64,000 nucleotides of DNA. Origin: Streptosporangium carneum. GTDB taxonomy: Bacteria > Actinomycetota > Actinomycetes > Streptosporangiales > Streptosporangiaceae. Location: the NCBI RefSeq assembly GCF_027922005.1, contig NZ_BSEV01000017.1, forward strand, positions 124,001-188,000. The letters are read 5' to 3'. Positions 26,560 to 35,307 of this stretch are shown piece after piece; position 1 is the stretch's first letter; each line of letters begins with the position of its first letter. A program made the translations under genes and the position numbers. Under the pieces are notes generated by a model. It was not told the origin of the DNA. It ran no database searches and was given only the letters and a program-made list of their open reading frames with translations.

Positions 26560-26732
26560 GGCCTGATCCGACCACCGGTGGCGCCGGGTGTGGCCGGCAG
26601 GTTCTTGACGGACCCGCGCCAGTCCGAACGGTCCTGGGCGCGGCGGTCGGTCAGCGTGCCGATCACGGCTCTGGTGTCGTCCTGGATGTGCTCCCACATC
26701 AGCCAGGCGTCGCCGTCGCCGCCGGTGACCAT
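26560..26732 (-). pseudogene. Coding-like fragment of unknown origin
   Basis: A stretch whose translation (MVTGGDGDAWLMWEHIQDD, then TRAVIGTLTDRRAQDRSDWRG) has nearly all G/C third positions and protein-like composition. After about 55 residues it dissolves into Arg/Pro-rich noise overlapping the next gene. It may be a truncated gene. No family recognised. Confidence 0.3.
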
Positions 26733-26867
26733 GGCGTCGAACGTCGCCGCGGACACCGGCCGAGGTCGCCTCGAGTGACGGGCGGCAGGCCTTGGGGTGC
26801 GCAAACCCGTCATCCGGCCGTTCGCCTGTCCGGCGTCCGCGCGGCCACGGCGTGTATGCTCAAACCT

Positions 26868-26881
26868 TCACATGAATGTGA
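26868..26881. promoter_or_regulatory. Probable MerR operator
   Basis: Perfect inverted repeat TCACAT-GA-ATGTGA, about 40 bp upstream of the MerR gene, in the position used by MerR proteins that control their own promoter. Confidence 0.55.
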
Positions 26882-26920
26882 CGGCCAACACGGCGAAGCA
26901 TGAAGTACGAGGTCGGGCGC

Positions 26921-27322
26921 ATGCGTATTGGAGAGCTGTCGGAGCGCACGAACACCTCCCGGCGGTTGCTGCGCTACTACGAGGAGCAGGAACTGATCAT
27001 CCCTGCCCGCTGCGCGAACGGCTACCGCGACTACGACGAGCGCCTCGTTGACCGGGTCATGCAGATCAGGGGGCTGCTCGACGCCGGGCTGCCGACCCGG
27101 ATCATCAAGCAGATCCTCCCGTGTCTCGACAAACCCCGGATCATCCACTTCGCCGACGCGACACCGGAGATGATCGCCACTCTGGAGCTCGAACGCGACC
27201 GCATGACCAAACGCATCAGATGCCTGACCCGCAACAGGGACGCCCTAGCCGACTACCTCGACGCGGTGCGCGACGACAACCGCCCGGGCTCCGCGACGGG
27301 CGCGGACGACTCCCCGGCGTGA
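26921..27322 (+). CDS. MerR-family transcriptional regulator
   Basis: A 133-residue MerR protein: winged HTH MRIGELSERTNTSRRLLRYYEEQ and NGYRDYDERLVDRV (quoted in parts), then a coiled-coil ELERDRMTKRIRCLTRNRDAL near the C-terminus. There is no effector domain or metal-binding cysteine cluster, so the inducer is unknown. ATG at 26921 is preferred; an ATG at 26900 is in frame. A palindrome upstream suggests autoregulation, and no target gene is directly attached. Confidence 0.85.
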   Translation: MRIGELSERTNTSRRLLRYYEEQELIIPARCANGYRDYDERLVDRVMQIRGLLDAGLPTRIIKQILPCLDKPRIIHFADATPEMIATLELERDRMTKRIRCLTRNRDALADYLDAVRDDNRPGSATGADDSPA

Positions 27323-27541
27323 CCGGGACTCGCGGCCCTGACCCGCGGCGGCCGCGAACGCCCGGAAGCCCCGGCCCGGGCGACGCCGGAGGCCGAGACG
27401 GCCGGCCGTTCCGGCCTTTCGTTTTTGAACGTGTCCCCCGCCGCCGATGCCCGCACAGCCTTGTGCGGGCATCTGTCCGGGTTCGACGCCGGGGTCGCGT
27501 GGGCGCGGCAAGGGCGGGTGAGCGGTATAGGCTGCCGGGCT

Positions 27542-28144
27542 GTGAGCGGATCGATGGCGTTTGTGAAGGATGTCGAGGTCGCGGCCCGGGTAAGCCGCAT
27601 CGGCGGCCTGCCGCTGGCGCCGCAGGGGTTCTCCTGGCCGCGCTGCTCCGCGTGCGGCGGGCCGCTGCGGTTCCTGCTGCAACTCATGGCGGACGACCTC
27701 GGCGGCCATGCCGAGTCCCTGCGGCCCGGAGCCCTTCTGTCGGTCTTCATGTGCGACAACGATCCCGGTCAGTGCGAGGCCTGGAATCCCGAAGCCGGCG
27801 GGAACCGCGCCTACCTGTTCGCCGCGGGCTCCACGGCGGCCGTGCCCTCTCCCGGAGAGGCGTTCGTTCTCCCGCAGTGCTTCGAGATCGGCATCTGCGA
27901 GGTCGAACCGGAGTCGGCCGAGGAGGTCGCCGAGTTCAAGGTGGTCGGCTGGCTGGGCGGCGAAGCGGAGTGGTGGGAGAGCGACATGACGCCCGTGTGC
28001 TCCGCCTGCGGCATCCCCATGGGCTTCGTCGCGCAGATGAGAGAGGGCTACAGCCGGAACTGGCTGATGAACTTCGGCGGCGGAGAGGCATTCGTCTTCG
28101 CCTGCCCTCCCTGTGATGCGGCATCCGTCGTCCTGCAGGGCTGA
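27542..28144 (+). CDS. CxxC-rich DUF1963/YwqG-like protein, likely leaderless
   Basis: About 200 residues. The opening RIGGLPLAPQGFSWPRCSAC and LRFLLQL resembles DUF1963/YwqG-type proteins. Three CxxC pairs (CSAC near residue 38, CSAC near 155, CPPC near 190) suggest one or two zinc ribbons. The GTG at 27542 is 12 bases after TATAG, a plausible -10 element, so translation may start at the first base of the mRNA; ATG at 27554 is an alternative. Function unknown. Confidence 0.7.
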   Translation: MSGSMAFVKDVEVAARVSRIGGLPLAPQGFSWPRCSACGGPLRFLLQLMADDLGGHAESLRPGALLSVFMCDNDPGQCEAWNPEAGGNRAYLFAAGSTAAVPSPGEAFVLPQCFEIGICEVEPESAEEVAEFKVVGWLGGEAEWWESDMTPVCSACGIPMGFVAQMREGYSRNWLMNFGGGEAFVFACPPCDAASVVLQG

Positions 28145-28271
28145 CAACCCCGGCCCGGGGTCCGGCTCACCGTGAGGTCACGTGCGGTGCGCACGGCCCC
28201 GGGTGGTTTCGTTCGTGAGAGGTGACGGCGTCTGTTGGTTGTGACCGACAGCTCCGGCCCGGGCCTCGGTT

Positions 28272-30242
28272 TCACATCAGGCCGTAGTGGGCGGCGATGG
28301 CGAGGAAGACAGCCGCGCTCGCGGCGACGGCGCCGTAGTGGATTCGTGCCGCCCGTGACCACCATCCCCGCGACCAGGCGAGCACCGCGAACACGATGAC
28401 CGCGGCCGTGCCGGGCAGGGTTCCCTTCAGGGTGAACGGCAGGGCGGTGCCGGTTTCGAGTGAGGTGAGGTCCGAGACGGCGTTGACGAGGAAGGCCAGG
28501 TAGACGCAGCAGATCACCGCGGTCACCGCGGCCAGCGCCCGCGCCGGTGCGGCCGCCCGGCTCGTCCGCGCCGGTGAGACGGTCACGTCCCCCCGCGGCG
28601 TGGTGCGCCCACGCAGCCGCCGTACCAGGGCCGTCACCGGCCAGGCCAGCGCGGTGAGCAGGACCAACAGGGCGCCGGCGGCCACCGGCAGCAGCACGGC
28701 CGGGGAGCCGTACCAGGTCGTGCGCTCGTAGTTCTGCGTCGGGTTGCTGTCGAACGACAATCCGACGACCTTTCCCCTGTCCTTGACGAAGCCCAGGCGG
28801 TCCTTGCCGTCCGCCGAGACGAACACCCCGTCACCGGTCGGGGTCCACACCTGCTCCTGCAGCACCGGATGAGAGGTGCGCAGGGTGCCGTCGCCGGGCG
28901 CGGTGACGTTCACCCGGTCCGCGGCCGAGCGGAACAGCTCGAACGGTTCGCCCTCGTTCATTCGCGTGGCGAGGTACTCGCCGGTGTAGGCGTCCGTGGC
29001 CTGGCCGTCGGCGGCGGGCACGGTGGGCGAGGCCGGCACCGTGTACGGTTTCACCCCGGCGAACCTCGCCAGGAACTCTTCGACGACCAGGTCCCGCACC
29101 CGGGAGAACGCGTCCGGCGGCACGCCGTCGCCGTTGACGGCGACGTAGATTCCCATGCCTTTCGCGGGGACCAGCGCGTACCTGGTGCGGGCGCCGCTCT
29201 CGTCGCCGGAGTGCCCCATCCACCTCGGGCCGTCGCCCCTGCCCTGCCAGGTGCCGTATCCGGCCCCGCTGAGGTCCGGCCGGGGTCCCGCCTGCGGCCG
29301 CAGCATCGCTCGCGCACCGGCGGGGGTGAGGACGCGCCTGCCGTCCAGTTGACCGTCGTTGAGCAGCGCGCGCAGGAAACGACCCATGTCGGTGACGGTG
29401 GCGTAGGCTCCCCCCGACGGGGCGCCGTTGTCGTACCAGAGAGGGACGGCGCGGTTCTCGCCGTCGGCGATCTCGTACGGGGTCGGCACGGACAATCGCT
29501 CGCGGGCCTGGTCCATCCGCAGGAAGGCGGTGCGGGTCATCCGCAGCGGAGCGAAGACGTTGCGGGTCATGTAGTCCTCGAACACCTGCCCCGAGACGGC
29601 CTGCACGATGTATCCGGCCAGGTCGATGCCGTAGTTGGAATAGCCGACGAACCGGCCGGGCGGGTAGATGCGCGCGGGACGGTAGCGGGCGACGTAGTCC
29701 CCCAGGGGGAGCACCTGCCCGGCGGACGGCGCCGCCATGCCTTCGGTGATGTCGGCGAAACCGGCGGTGTGTGTCAGCAGGTGGTGCAGGGTGACCGGCT
29801 GCCCTGGATAGGTGTCGGGGATTCGGGCGTTGGCGGGCAGGTAACCGTTGACGTCGGCGCCGAGGTCCAGTTTTCCGGCCTGTACCAGTTGCATGACGGC
29901 GGCCGCGGTGAAGGTCTTGGCGACCGAGGCGGTCTGGAACGCGCTGGTGCCCGCGATGATCGGTTTCCTGGTGGTGAGGTCGGCGTAGCCGTAGTCGCCG
30001 GTGAAGACCTCCCCGCTGGTGTCCACCACCGACACCGCCGCGCCGGGGACCTTCTGCTCCCGCAGCAGCTGGGGGATCCGCCGGTCGAGGAAGGCTTGCA
30101 CACGCCCGGGGTCGAGCGGACCACCGGAAGCCGGGGCGGCGGACCGCGCCATGGCCGCGGGGGCCGACAGCCCCAGCAGCACCCCCACCAGCACAACCAT
30201 CGCGGAACCGGTCAGCCCGGCTCGCGTCAACGCGCGCGACAA
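28272..30242 (-). CDS. Secreted/membrane beta-lactamase-family serine hydrolase with C-terminal TM domain
   Basis: A 656-residue S12-family protein. A signal peptide (about residues 1-33) precedes the catalytic domain with SxxK in TASVAKTFT, YxN in YSNYGIDLAG and HSGDE near residue 330. A long beta-rich linker follows, then about four membrane helices in the last 150 residues. This is the layout of extracellular penicillin-binding-protein-like esterases/peptidases anchored by their C-terminus. Substrate (peptide, ester or D-amino acid peptide) cannot be told. Confidence 0.88.
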   Translation of the reverse strand: MSRALTRAGLTGSAMVVLVGVLLGLSAPAAMARSAAPASGGPLDPGRVQAFLDRRIPQLLREQKVPGAAVSVVDTSGEVFTGDYGYADLTTRKPIIAGTSAFQTASVAKTFTAAAVMQLVQAGKLDLGADVNGYLPANARIPDTYPGQPVTLHHLLTHTAGFADITEGMAAPSAGQVLPLGDYVARYRPARIYPPGRFVGYSNYGIDLAGYIVQAVSGQVFEDYMTRNVFAPLRMTRTAFLRMDQARERLSVPTPYEIADGENRAVPLWYDNGAPSGGAYATVTDMGRFLRALLNDGQLDGRRVLTPAGARAMLRPQAGPRPDLSGAGYGTWQGRGDGPRWMGHSGDESGARTRYALVPAKGMGIYVAVNGDGVPPDAFSRVRDLVVEEFLARFAGVKPYTVPASPTVPAADGQATDAYTGEYLATRMNEGEPFELFRSAADRVNVTAPGDGTLRTSHPVLQEQVWTPTGDGVFVSADGKDRLGFVKDRGKVVGLSFDSNPTQNYERTTWYGSPAVLLPVAAGALLVLLTALAWPVTALVRRLRGRTTPRGDVTVSPARTSRAAAPARALAAVTAVICCVYLAFLVNAVSDLTSLETGTALPFTLKGTLPGTAAVIVFAVLAWSRGWWSRAARIHYGAVAASAAVFLAIAAHYGLM

Positions 30243-30807
30243 CGTGTTCTCTCTTCAGCGGAAAGGATCAGGGAGGTCCACGCTAAGGACCGGGGCGTCA
30301 CCGGTCAGCCCCGCTCTCCCCCGAACCGGGGTAAGGCGGGCCCTACCTTGATGGGGCTCCGGAGACCGGACAGAGGTCATGCTTATGTCCGGTCCGTGGA
30401 CTGGCGCGGCCCGTGCCCGCCGTATTCCGGCGGTATCCCGAACAGGGCGGGCACGGGCCGCGTCCCGGCCCTGCGTTCGGCTGGTTCTCGGCCCTGTCAC
30501 ATGTCCACGATCACCACGGGACGCGGCGGCTCCGCTTCGCCCTCGGGGCGCGGGCTCAGGAGAACGAGATGGAACCCGGCGTTCGTGCAGGCACACCGGG
30601 TCGACCTCGCTCTGGCCGCCGCGGAAGTACTGATACAGCCGCACCCGGCCCGCCGTGTGCGGCCGGCGACGGCATCCGCGGTCGAGCGTCTCAGTGATCC
30701 GCAAGCCGTTCCGCAGCCTAGGTCTCTACCCTTGCCGTCGCCCCTCTCGCCTGAAACGGCGCGACAGGGCCGGAGCCGGACATCCGACGACGAGGAGAAA
30801 AGTCTCA
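30243..30807. other. Intergenic region, 565 bp, no gene supported
   Basis: Open frames here on both strands are rich in Arg, Pro and Gly and match nothing I recognise. It should hold the divergent promoters of the serine hydrolase and the leucine-rich repeat gene. I see no clear operator. Confidence 0.5.
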
Positions 30808-32175
30808 ATGGAGGCCGAGAACGGCCGCAGGACCGCTCACGCGCGTATCGACAGGTGTCTGCGGGACGGATCGACCACGCTCGACCTGTCCTCCCTCGGC
30901 CTGCGCGAGATACCCGAACCACTCAGCGACCTCACCCACCTGGTCAGGCTCGACCTGAGCGAGAACAACCTGAGCGACGTACCGGGCTCGCTGCAGGACC
31001 TCACCGCCCTCACCGAGCTCAACCTGCGTGCAAACTTCCTGGAGAACGTGTCCGACACGCTGGGAGACCTCGTCACCCTCAAGGTGCTCGACCTGAGTGA
31101 AAACGGCCTGAGCCAGGTACCCGACTCGTTGGGAAACCTCATCGCCCTCACCGAGCTCAACCTGAGCGAGAACTACCTGAGCGCCGTGCCCGATCCGCTG
31201 AGAAACCTCACCTCCCTCACCAGACTCAACCTGTCCATGCTCGGGGCGCAGGCGCCGGAGTTCTTTCCCACGCTCGAACTGACGACGTTGCCCGAATGGC
31301 TGGGCAACCTCACCAGCCTCGCCGAACTCCACCTGGGCAGCAACCAACTCACCGCCTTGCCCGAGACACTGGGCAACCTCACCGGCCTCACCAGACTCCA
31401 CCTGGGCAGCAACCGGCTCACCACCCTGCCCGAGACGCTGGGCGACCTCACCGGCCTCACGATGCTCAGCCTGTACGGCAATCAGCTCACCGCCCTGCCC
31501 GAAGCACTGGGCGACCTCACCGGCCTCACCGAACTCGACGTGGGCCACAATCGGCTCACCACCCTGCCCGAAGCACTGGGCGACCTCACCGGCCTCACGA
31601 TGCTCAGCCTGTACGGCAATCAGCTCACCGCTCTGCCCGAGACACTGGGCAACCTCACCAACCTCACCGAACTCGACGTGGGCCACAATCGGCTCACCAC
31701 CCTGCCTGAGACGCTGAGCGACCTCACCGGCCTCACCACATTCACCGCATACGACAACCTGCTCACCACGGTGCCGAAGTGGTTGGAGAACATCACCAAC
31801 CTCACCCTGTTGAATCTGAGCGGTAACCGGCTCACCGCTCTTCCCGAAACGCTGGGGAATCTCACCGGTCTCACGATGCTCAGCCTGTACGGCAATCAGC
31901 TCACCGCTCTGCCCGAGACACTGGGCAACCTCACCAACCTCACCGAACTCGAACTGTGGGACAACCGGCTGACCGCCCTGCCCGAGACACTGGGAGGCCT
32001 TGTCAGGCTCACCCATCTCGGCCTGGCGAATAACCGGCTGACCGCCGTGCCCGAGTCGCTCGGCGACCTCACCGCCCTCACCTGGGTCGACCTGTACGGT
32101 AACCCGTTGGCCGCCCTGCCCGAATGGCGGAGGGAAATTCACCTCCGCACCGGAATCGACGCCGACGACCGCTGA
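30808..32175 (+). CDS. Leucine-rich repeat protein, about 18 repeats
   Basis: A 455-residue protein made almost wholly of 23-residue LRRs with consensus LxxLxxxxNxLTxLPExLG. Counting gives about 18 repeats; repeat 6 is longer and irregular (TRLNLSMLGAQAPEFFP). No signal peptide, membrane segment, kinase or GTPase domain is attached. Repeats 7-16 are nearly identical at DNA level, with the pair TMLSLYGNQLTALPE plus its neighbour recurring, a sign of recent internal duplication. The ATG at 30808 has GAGGAG upstream. A protein-binding scaffold is likely; partner unknown. Bacterial cytoplasmic LRR proteins of this kind are uncommon. Confidence 0.9.
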   Translation: MEAENGRRTAHARIDRCLRDGSTTLDLSSLGLREIPEPLSDLTHLVRLDLSENNLSDVPGSLQDLTALTELNLRANFLENVSDTLGDLVTLKVLDLSENGLSQVPDSLGNLIALTELNLSENYLSAVPDPLRNLTSLTRLNLSMLGAQAPEFFPTLELTTLPEWLGNLTSLAELHLGSNQLTALPETLGNLTGLTRLHLGSNRLTTLPETLGDLTGLTMLSLYGNQLTALPEALGDLTGLTELDVGHNRLTTLPEALGDLTGLTMLSLYGNQLTALPETLGNLTNLTELDVGHNRLTTLPETLSDLTGLTTFTAYDNLLTTVPKWLENITNLTLLNLSGNRLTALPETLGNLTGLTMLSLYGNQLTALPETLGNLTNLTELELWDNRLTALPETLGGLVRLTHLGLANNRLTAVPESLGDLTALTWVDLYGNPLAALPEWRREIHLRTGIDADDR

Positions 32176-32282
32176 CCGGCCGCTCCGGTCCCCCGTTTCG
32201 CCGCCGGACGTCCCGCCTCCCGTCAGCCGGGGTTCAGGCCGGGTCGCGGAGCGAAGGACAGGTGAGGCGACGCCCGCTGCTG

Positions 32283-32400
32283 CTCAAGGGTCTTGCCGTG
32301 CCACCAGTCGTACGGCTGCCGGCCCGTAGAAGCGGTAGCCGTTCGCGCCGACCCGCTAAGGGACCAGCAGCCCGAGCCGTTCGACGCCCGCCACCACTGG
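32283..32400 (-). pseudogene. Remnant of a MerR-type HTH gene
   Basis: One minus-strand frame reads VERLGLLVP, stop, RVGANGYRFYGPAAVRLVAR and soon another stop. The GLLVP..NGYRFY pattern is the wing region of MerR regulators. The N-terminal helix is missing and there is an in-frame stop, so this is a relic. Confidence 0.4.
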
Positions 32401-32629
32401 CCAGGGTCTTCGCGATCGACCTGGTCCACGGGCTTGTCCGCACTGGGCGCGCGTGAGGAGGTGAAGCGCAGTCGCCGCGACACTGTCGTGCTGCCGGATC
32501 GATGACGACCGGCCTCCCGGAAAATTCTTCAAAGAAGTCCGGGAGGCGGTGTCGGATCGGGGTGGTGGTGTTCGTAGCAGGGGTGAGGCCGCCCGCAAGG
32601 GGCGGCGCCGAGGCAAAGGAACCGCGATC

Positions 32630-33235
32630 ATGAAGCTGACGACCGTGACCCAGGTCAGCATCGATGGAGTGATGCAGGGAAACGGCGGTGCGTCGGACGA
32701 GGACCGCAGGAACGGATTCGAGCGCGGCGGATGGGCCCGGGGGGCGGGTGACGACGAGACCAGGACGTTCATCACGCAGATCTGCCAGCACGCCGAGGCG
32801 TTCCTGTTCGGCCGGCGCACCTACGAGTTGTTCGCCGAGTCCTGGGGATCGATCGACCAGACACATCCCATCGGCGTGGCCTTGAACGAGGCCCCCAAGT
32901 ACGTCGCCTCGACCACGCTCACCGCGCCGCGCTGGAAGGACACGACCGTTCTCCGCGGTGACCTCGCGGCGGCCGTCAGTGAGCTGAAGGCCAAACCCGG
33001 GGGTGAACTGCAGGTGCACGGCAGTGGCATCCTGACCCGGTGGCTGCTGGAGAACGACCTGGTCGACGAGATGATTCTGATCGTGATCCCGGTGATCCTC
33101 GGCCAGGGCGCGAGACTGTTCCCGGAGACCGGTCCGGACCTTGCGCTCGACCTGCTCGAGTCGCGGGTCGACTCGAAGGGCGTGACGATCCAGGTCTACC
33201 GGCCGGCCGGGCGCCCGCGGTACGCAAGGGCCTGA
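32630..33235 (+). CDS. Dihydrofolate reductase-family (RibD C-terminal-like) protein
   Basis: A 201-residue protein of the DHFR/RibD-C superfamily: N-terminal TQVSIDGVMQG, FLFGRRTYELFAESWG and the C-terminal VHGSGILTRWLLENDLVDE followed by VIPVILGQGARLF. Members bind NADPH but most, including those beside ECF42 sigma genes, have no known substrate. ATG at 32630 has AAAGGA upstream. It is followed by the YCII gene (53 bp) and the sigma factor, forming a typical ECF42 cluster. Confidence 0.85.
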   Translation: MKLTTVTQVSIDGVMQGNGGASDEDRRNGFERGGWARGAGDDETRTFITQICQHAEAFLFGRRTYELFAESWGSIDQTHPIGVALNEAPKYVASTTLTAPRWKDTTVLRGDLAAAVSELKAKPGGELQVHGSGILTRWLLENDLVDEMILIVIPVILGQGARLFPETGPDLALDLLESRVDSKGVTIQVYRPAGRPRYARA

Positions 33236-33288
33236 AGTCCCTGACCACCGAACCACGCTGACTTGACACCACAGGAGATGATCTTCGG

Positions 33289-33612
33289 ATGCGGTACCTG
33301 GTTTCCGTGATCAATGACAAGAGCGATCCCGGCAGCACGGACAGGCGGCCTGCCATCAGCGCGTTCAACGAACGACTGATCGCCGAGGGCTACTGGGTTT
33401 TCGCGGGCGGACTCGCCGGCACCGACGCGGCCACGGTCATCGACAACCGGGGCGAGCAGGCGGTGTTCAGCGACGGGCCTTTCGTGGAGTCGAAGGAGTA
33501 CCTCGCCGGCGTCTGGGTGTGGGAGGCCCCCGATCTGGATGTGGCGCTCAAGCTCGCCGCCGAGGCGTCGAAGGTCTGCGATCGGAAGATCGAGGTGCGA
33601 CCGTTCCAGTGA
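33289..33612 (+). CDS. YCII-related (DGPF) protein
   Basis: A 107-residue protein with the DGPF motif in FSDGPFVESKEYLAG, the hallmark of the DGPF/YCII family controlled by ECF42 sigma factors. Its stop overlaps the sigma factor GTG (GTGA). Function of the family is unsettled. Confidence 0.9.
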   Translation: MRYLVSVINDKSDPGSTDRRPAISAFNERLIAEGYWVFAGGLAGTDAATVIDNRGEQAVFSDGPFVESKEYLAGVWVWEAPDLDVALKLAAEASKVCDRKIEVRPFQ

Positions 33613-34844
33613 GCGACGTCGAGGAGGCGATCACTCGGGCCCACCACGACGAGTGGGCGCGAGTGGTGGCCGCCCTGACCAGGCGCTTCGGTGATCTCGG
33701 CATCGCCGAGGAGGCAGCGGCCGAGGCGTTCACGACCGCCGTCGAGCGGTGGCGGGCCGACGGCCTGCCCCCCAACCCGGGCGCGTGGCTGACCACCACC
33801 GCCAACCGCAAGGCCATCGACCGGATCCGGCGCGAGAACAGGCGCGACGACAAGCACAAGGAGGCTCAGATGCTGCACGACAACACCCCGTCCGAGCCGC
33901 TGGGCGCCATCGACGACGACCGGCTCCGGCTGATCTTCACCTGCTGTCACCCGGCGCTGGCGGTGGAAGCGCGCGTGGCGTTGACGCTGCGCATGGTCGG
34001 CGGGTTGACCGTGCCCGAGATCGCCCGTGCCTTCCTGGTGCAGGGGACCACCATGGAGCAGCGCATCACCCGCGCGAAGGCCAAGATCAAGGCGGCTCGC
34101 ATCCCCTACCGGATGCCGTCCGCCGACGATCTGCCGGCTCGTGTCTCCGGCGTCCTGGCCGTCCTGTTCCTCATCTTCAACGAGGGCTACCTGGCCAGCG
34201 GCCCCGACACCGATTCCGTACGACACGACCTGACCACCGAGGCGATCCGGCTCACCCGCCTGATCCGCGCGCTCCTGCCGCAGGACGGAGAAGTGGCCGG
34301 CCTGCTGGCGCTGATGCTGCTCATCGAGGCCCGCCGCCCCGCCCGGGTCTCGGCCGGCGGCGAACTGGTCCCCCTGGCCGAGCAGGACCGCGGCGCGTGG
34401 GACGCGGAACTGATCGCCGAAGGTCATCGGCTGGTACGCGAGCGCCTGGCCGCTGCCGCTGCCGGGGTGGCTCCGGGTCGCTATCAGATCCTCGCCGCGA
34501 TCAACGCGGTGCACACCTCCGCCCGCGACATCCGCGACACCGACTGGTCGCAGGTCCTCGCCCTCTACGACCGGCTCGTCCGCCTCGACCCCTCGCCGAT
34601 CATCGCCCTCAACCGGGCCATCGCCGTGGCCGAGCTCGACGGGCCGGAGGTGGCACTGGCCATCGTTGACCGCCTCGCCGAGGCGTTGGCCGGCTATCAC
34701 GCCTACCACGCCACCCGCGCCGACCTGCTGCGCCGGCTGGGCCAAAGTCAGCGGTCACGCGCGGCCTACGACCGGGCCATCGAGCTGGCCGGCAACACCG
34801 GCGAGACCGCCTACCTCACCCGTCGCCGCGCCCAACTGCAGTAG
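33609..34844 (+). CDS. ECF42-type RNA polymerase sigma factor with C-terminal extension
   Basis: A 411-residue sigma-70 family protein. Region 2 (AAAEAFTTAVERWRADGLPPNP, then LTTTANRKAIDRIRRE) and region 4 (LTLRMVGGLTVPEIARAFLV) occupy the first 190 residues. The rest is the long C-terminal domain typical of ECF42, ending in TPR-like helices (YDRAIELAGNTGETAYLTRRR). ECF42 proteins have no anti-sigma factor; the extension is needed for activity. It should control its own DHFR-like/YCII operon. Confidence 0.9.
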   Translation: MSDVEEAITRAHHDEWARVVAALTRRFGDLGIAEEAAAEAFTTAVERWRADGLPPNPGAWLTTTANRKAIDRIRRENRRDDKHKEAQMLHDNTPSEPLGAIDDDRLRLIFTCCHPALAVEARVALTLRMVGGLTVPEIARAFLVQGTTMEQRITRAKAKIKAARIPYRMPSADDLPARVSGVLAVLFLIFNEGYLASGPDTDSVRHDLTTEAIRLTRLIRALLPQDGEVAGLLALMLLIEARRPARVSAGGELVPLAEQDRGAWDAELIAEGHRLVRERLAAAAAGVAPGRYQILAAINAVHTSARDIRDTDWSQVLALYDRLVRLDPSPIIALNRAIAVAELDGPEVALAIVDRLAEALAGYHAYHATRADLLRRLGQSQRSRAAYDRAIELAGNTGETAYLTRRRAQLQ

Positions 34845-35307
34845 CGCCCGCGTTTGAAGAGCGCACCTGACACAGCGATGAAAGGCGACGCGGAACGCTG
34901 CACTGTTGACATGTTCAGACGCCACCCCTTCTCGCCGAGCAACGGCGCAGGATTCCGCGCTCGGATCCGTCCTTGCGGTAGGTGTCGTGCGTCGAGCCGC
35001 CCTGCCGCAACAGACCTTCGGTCCGGGTCGCACTCGCGTTGACCACGGTCCCGTTCGCGTTCCCGCTTGCTCCGAGCCACACGACCACATCGGCCAGGCT
35101 CCTGCTCGCAGGTGGTCACGTGCCGCGCCAGGGCGCGCCACGGTGAAGACGAAGCGGGAGCCGGATGTCCCGGCCGGCTTCGCTTCCTGGGCAGAAGTGA
35201 TGCGTGTGCAGGAGGCGATGAACGCGTCCGCCGAAGGGCTGGCGGTCACCGCCTACCGACACAAGATCAAAAAGCATACCGAGACCCTCGCGCCTAAGCT
35301 TCGGATC
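34845..35307. other. Intergenic / uncertain coding region upstream of methyltransferase
   Basis: From 34845 to about 35140 I see no gene. From GTG 35143 a frame continuous with the methyltransferase reads VKTKREPDVPAGFASWAEVM and on to TETLAPKL. It looks like protein but not like a methyltransferase N-terminus, so it may be a fused fragment of another gene. Confidence 0.4.

Noticed and set aside
28869-31100. 743-residue plus-strand open frame
   Set aside because: Antisense to the serine hydrolase and in the wrong frame for the LRR gene.
30808-32175. LRR gene repeats considered as a CRISPR-like array
   Set aside because: Units are 69 bp, in frame, without unique spacers; they encode leucine-rich repeats.
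34811-35119. Minus-strand frame between the sigma factor and the methyltransferase
   Set aside because: Arg-rich, no start context and no recognisable domain.
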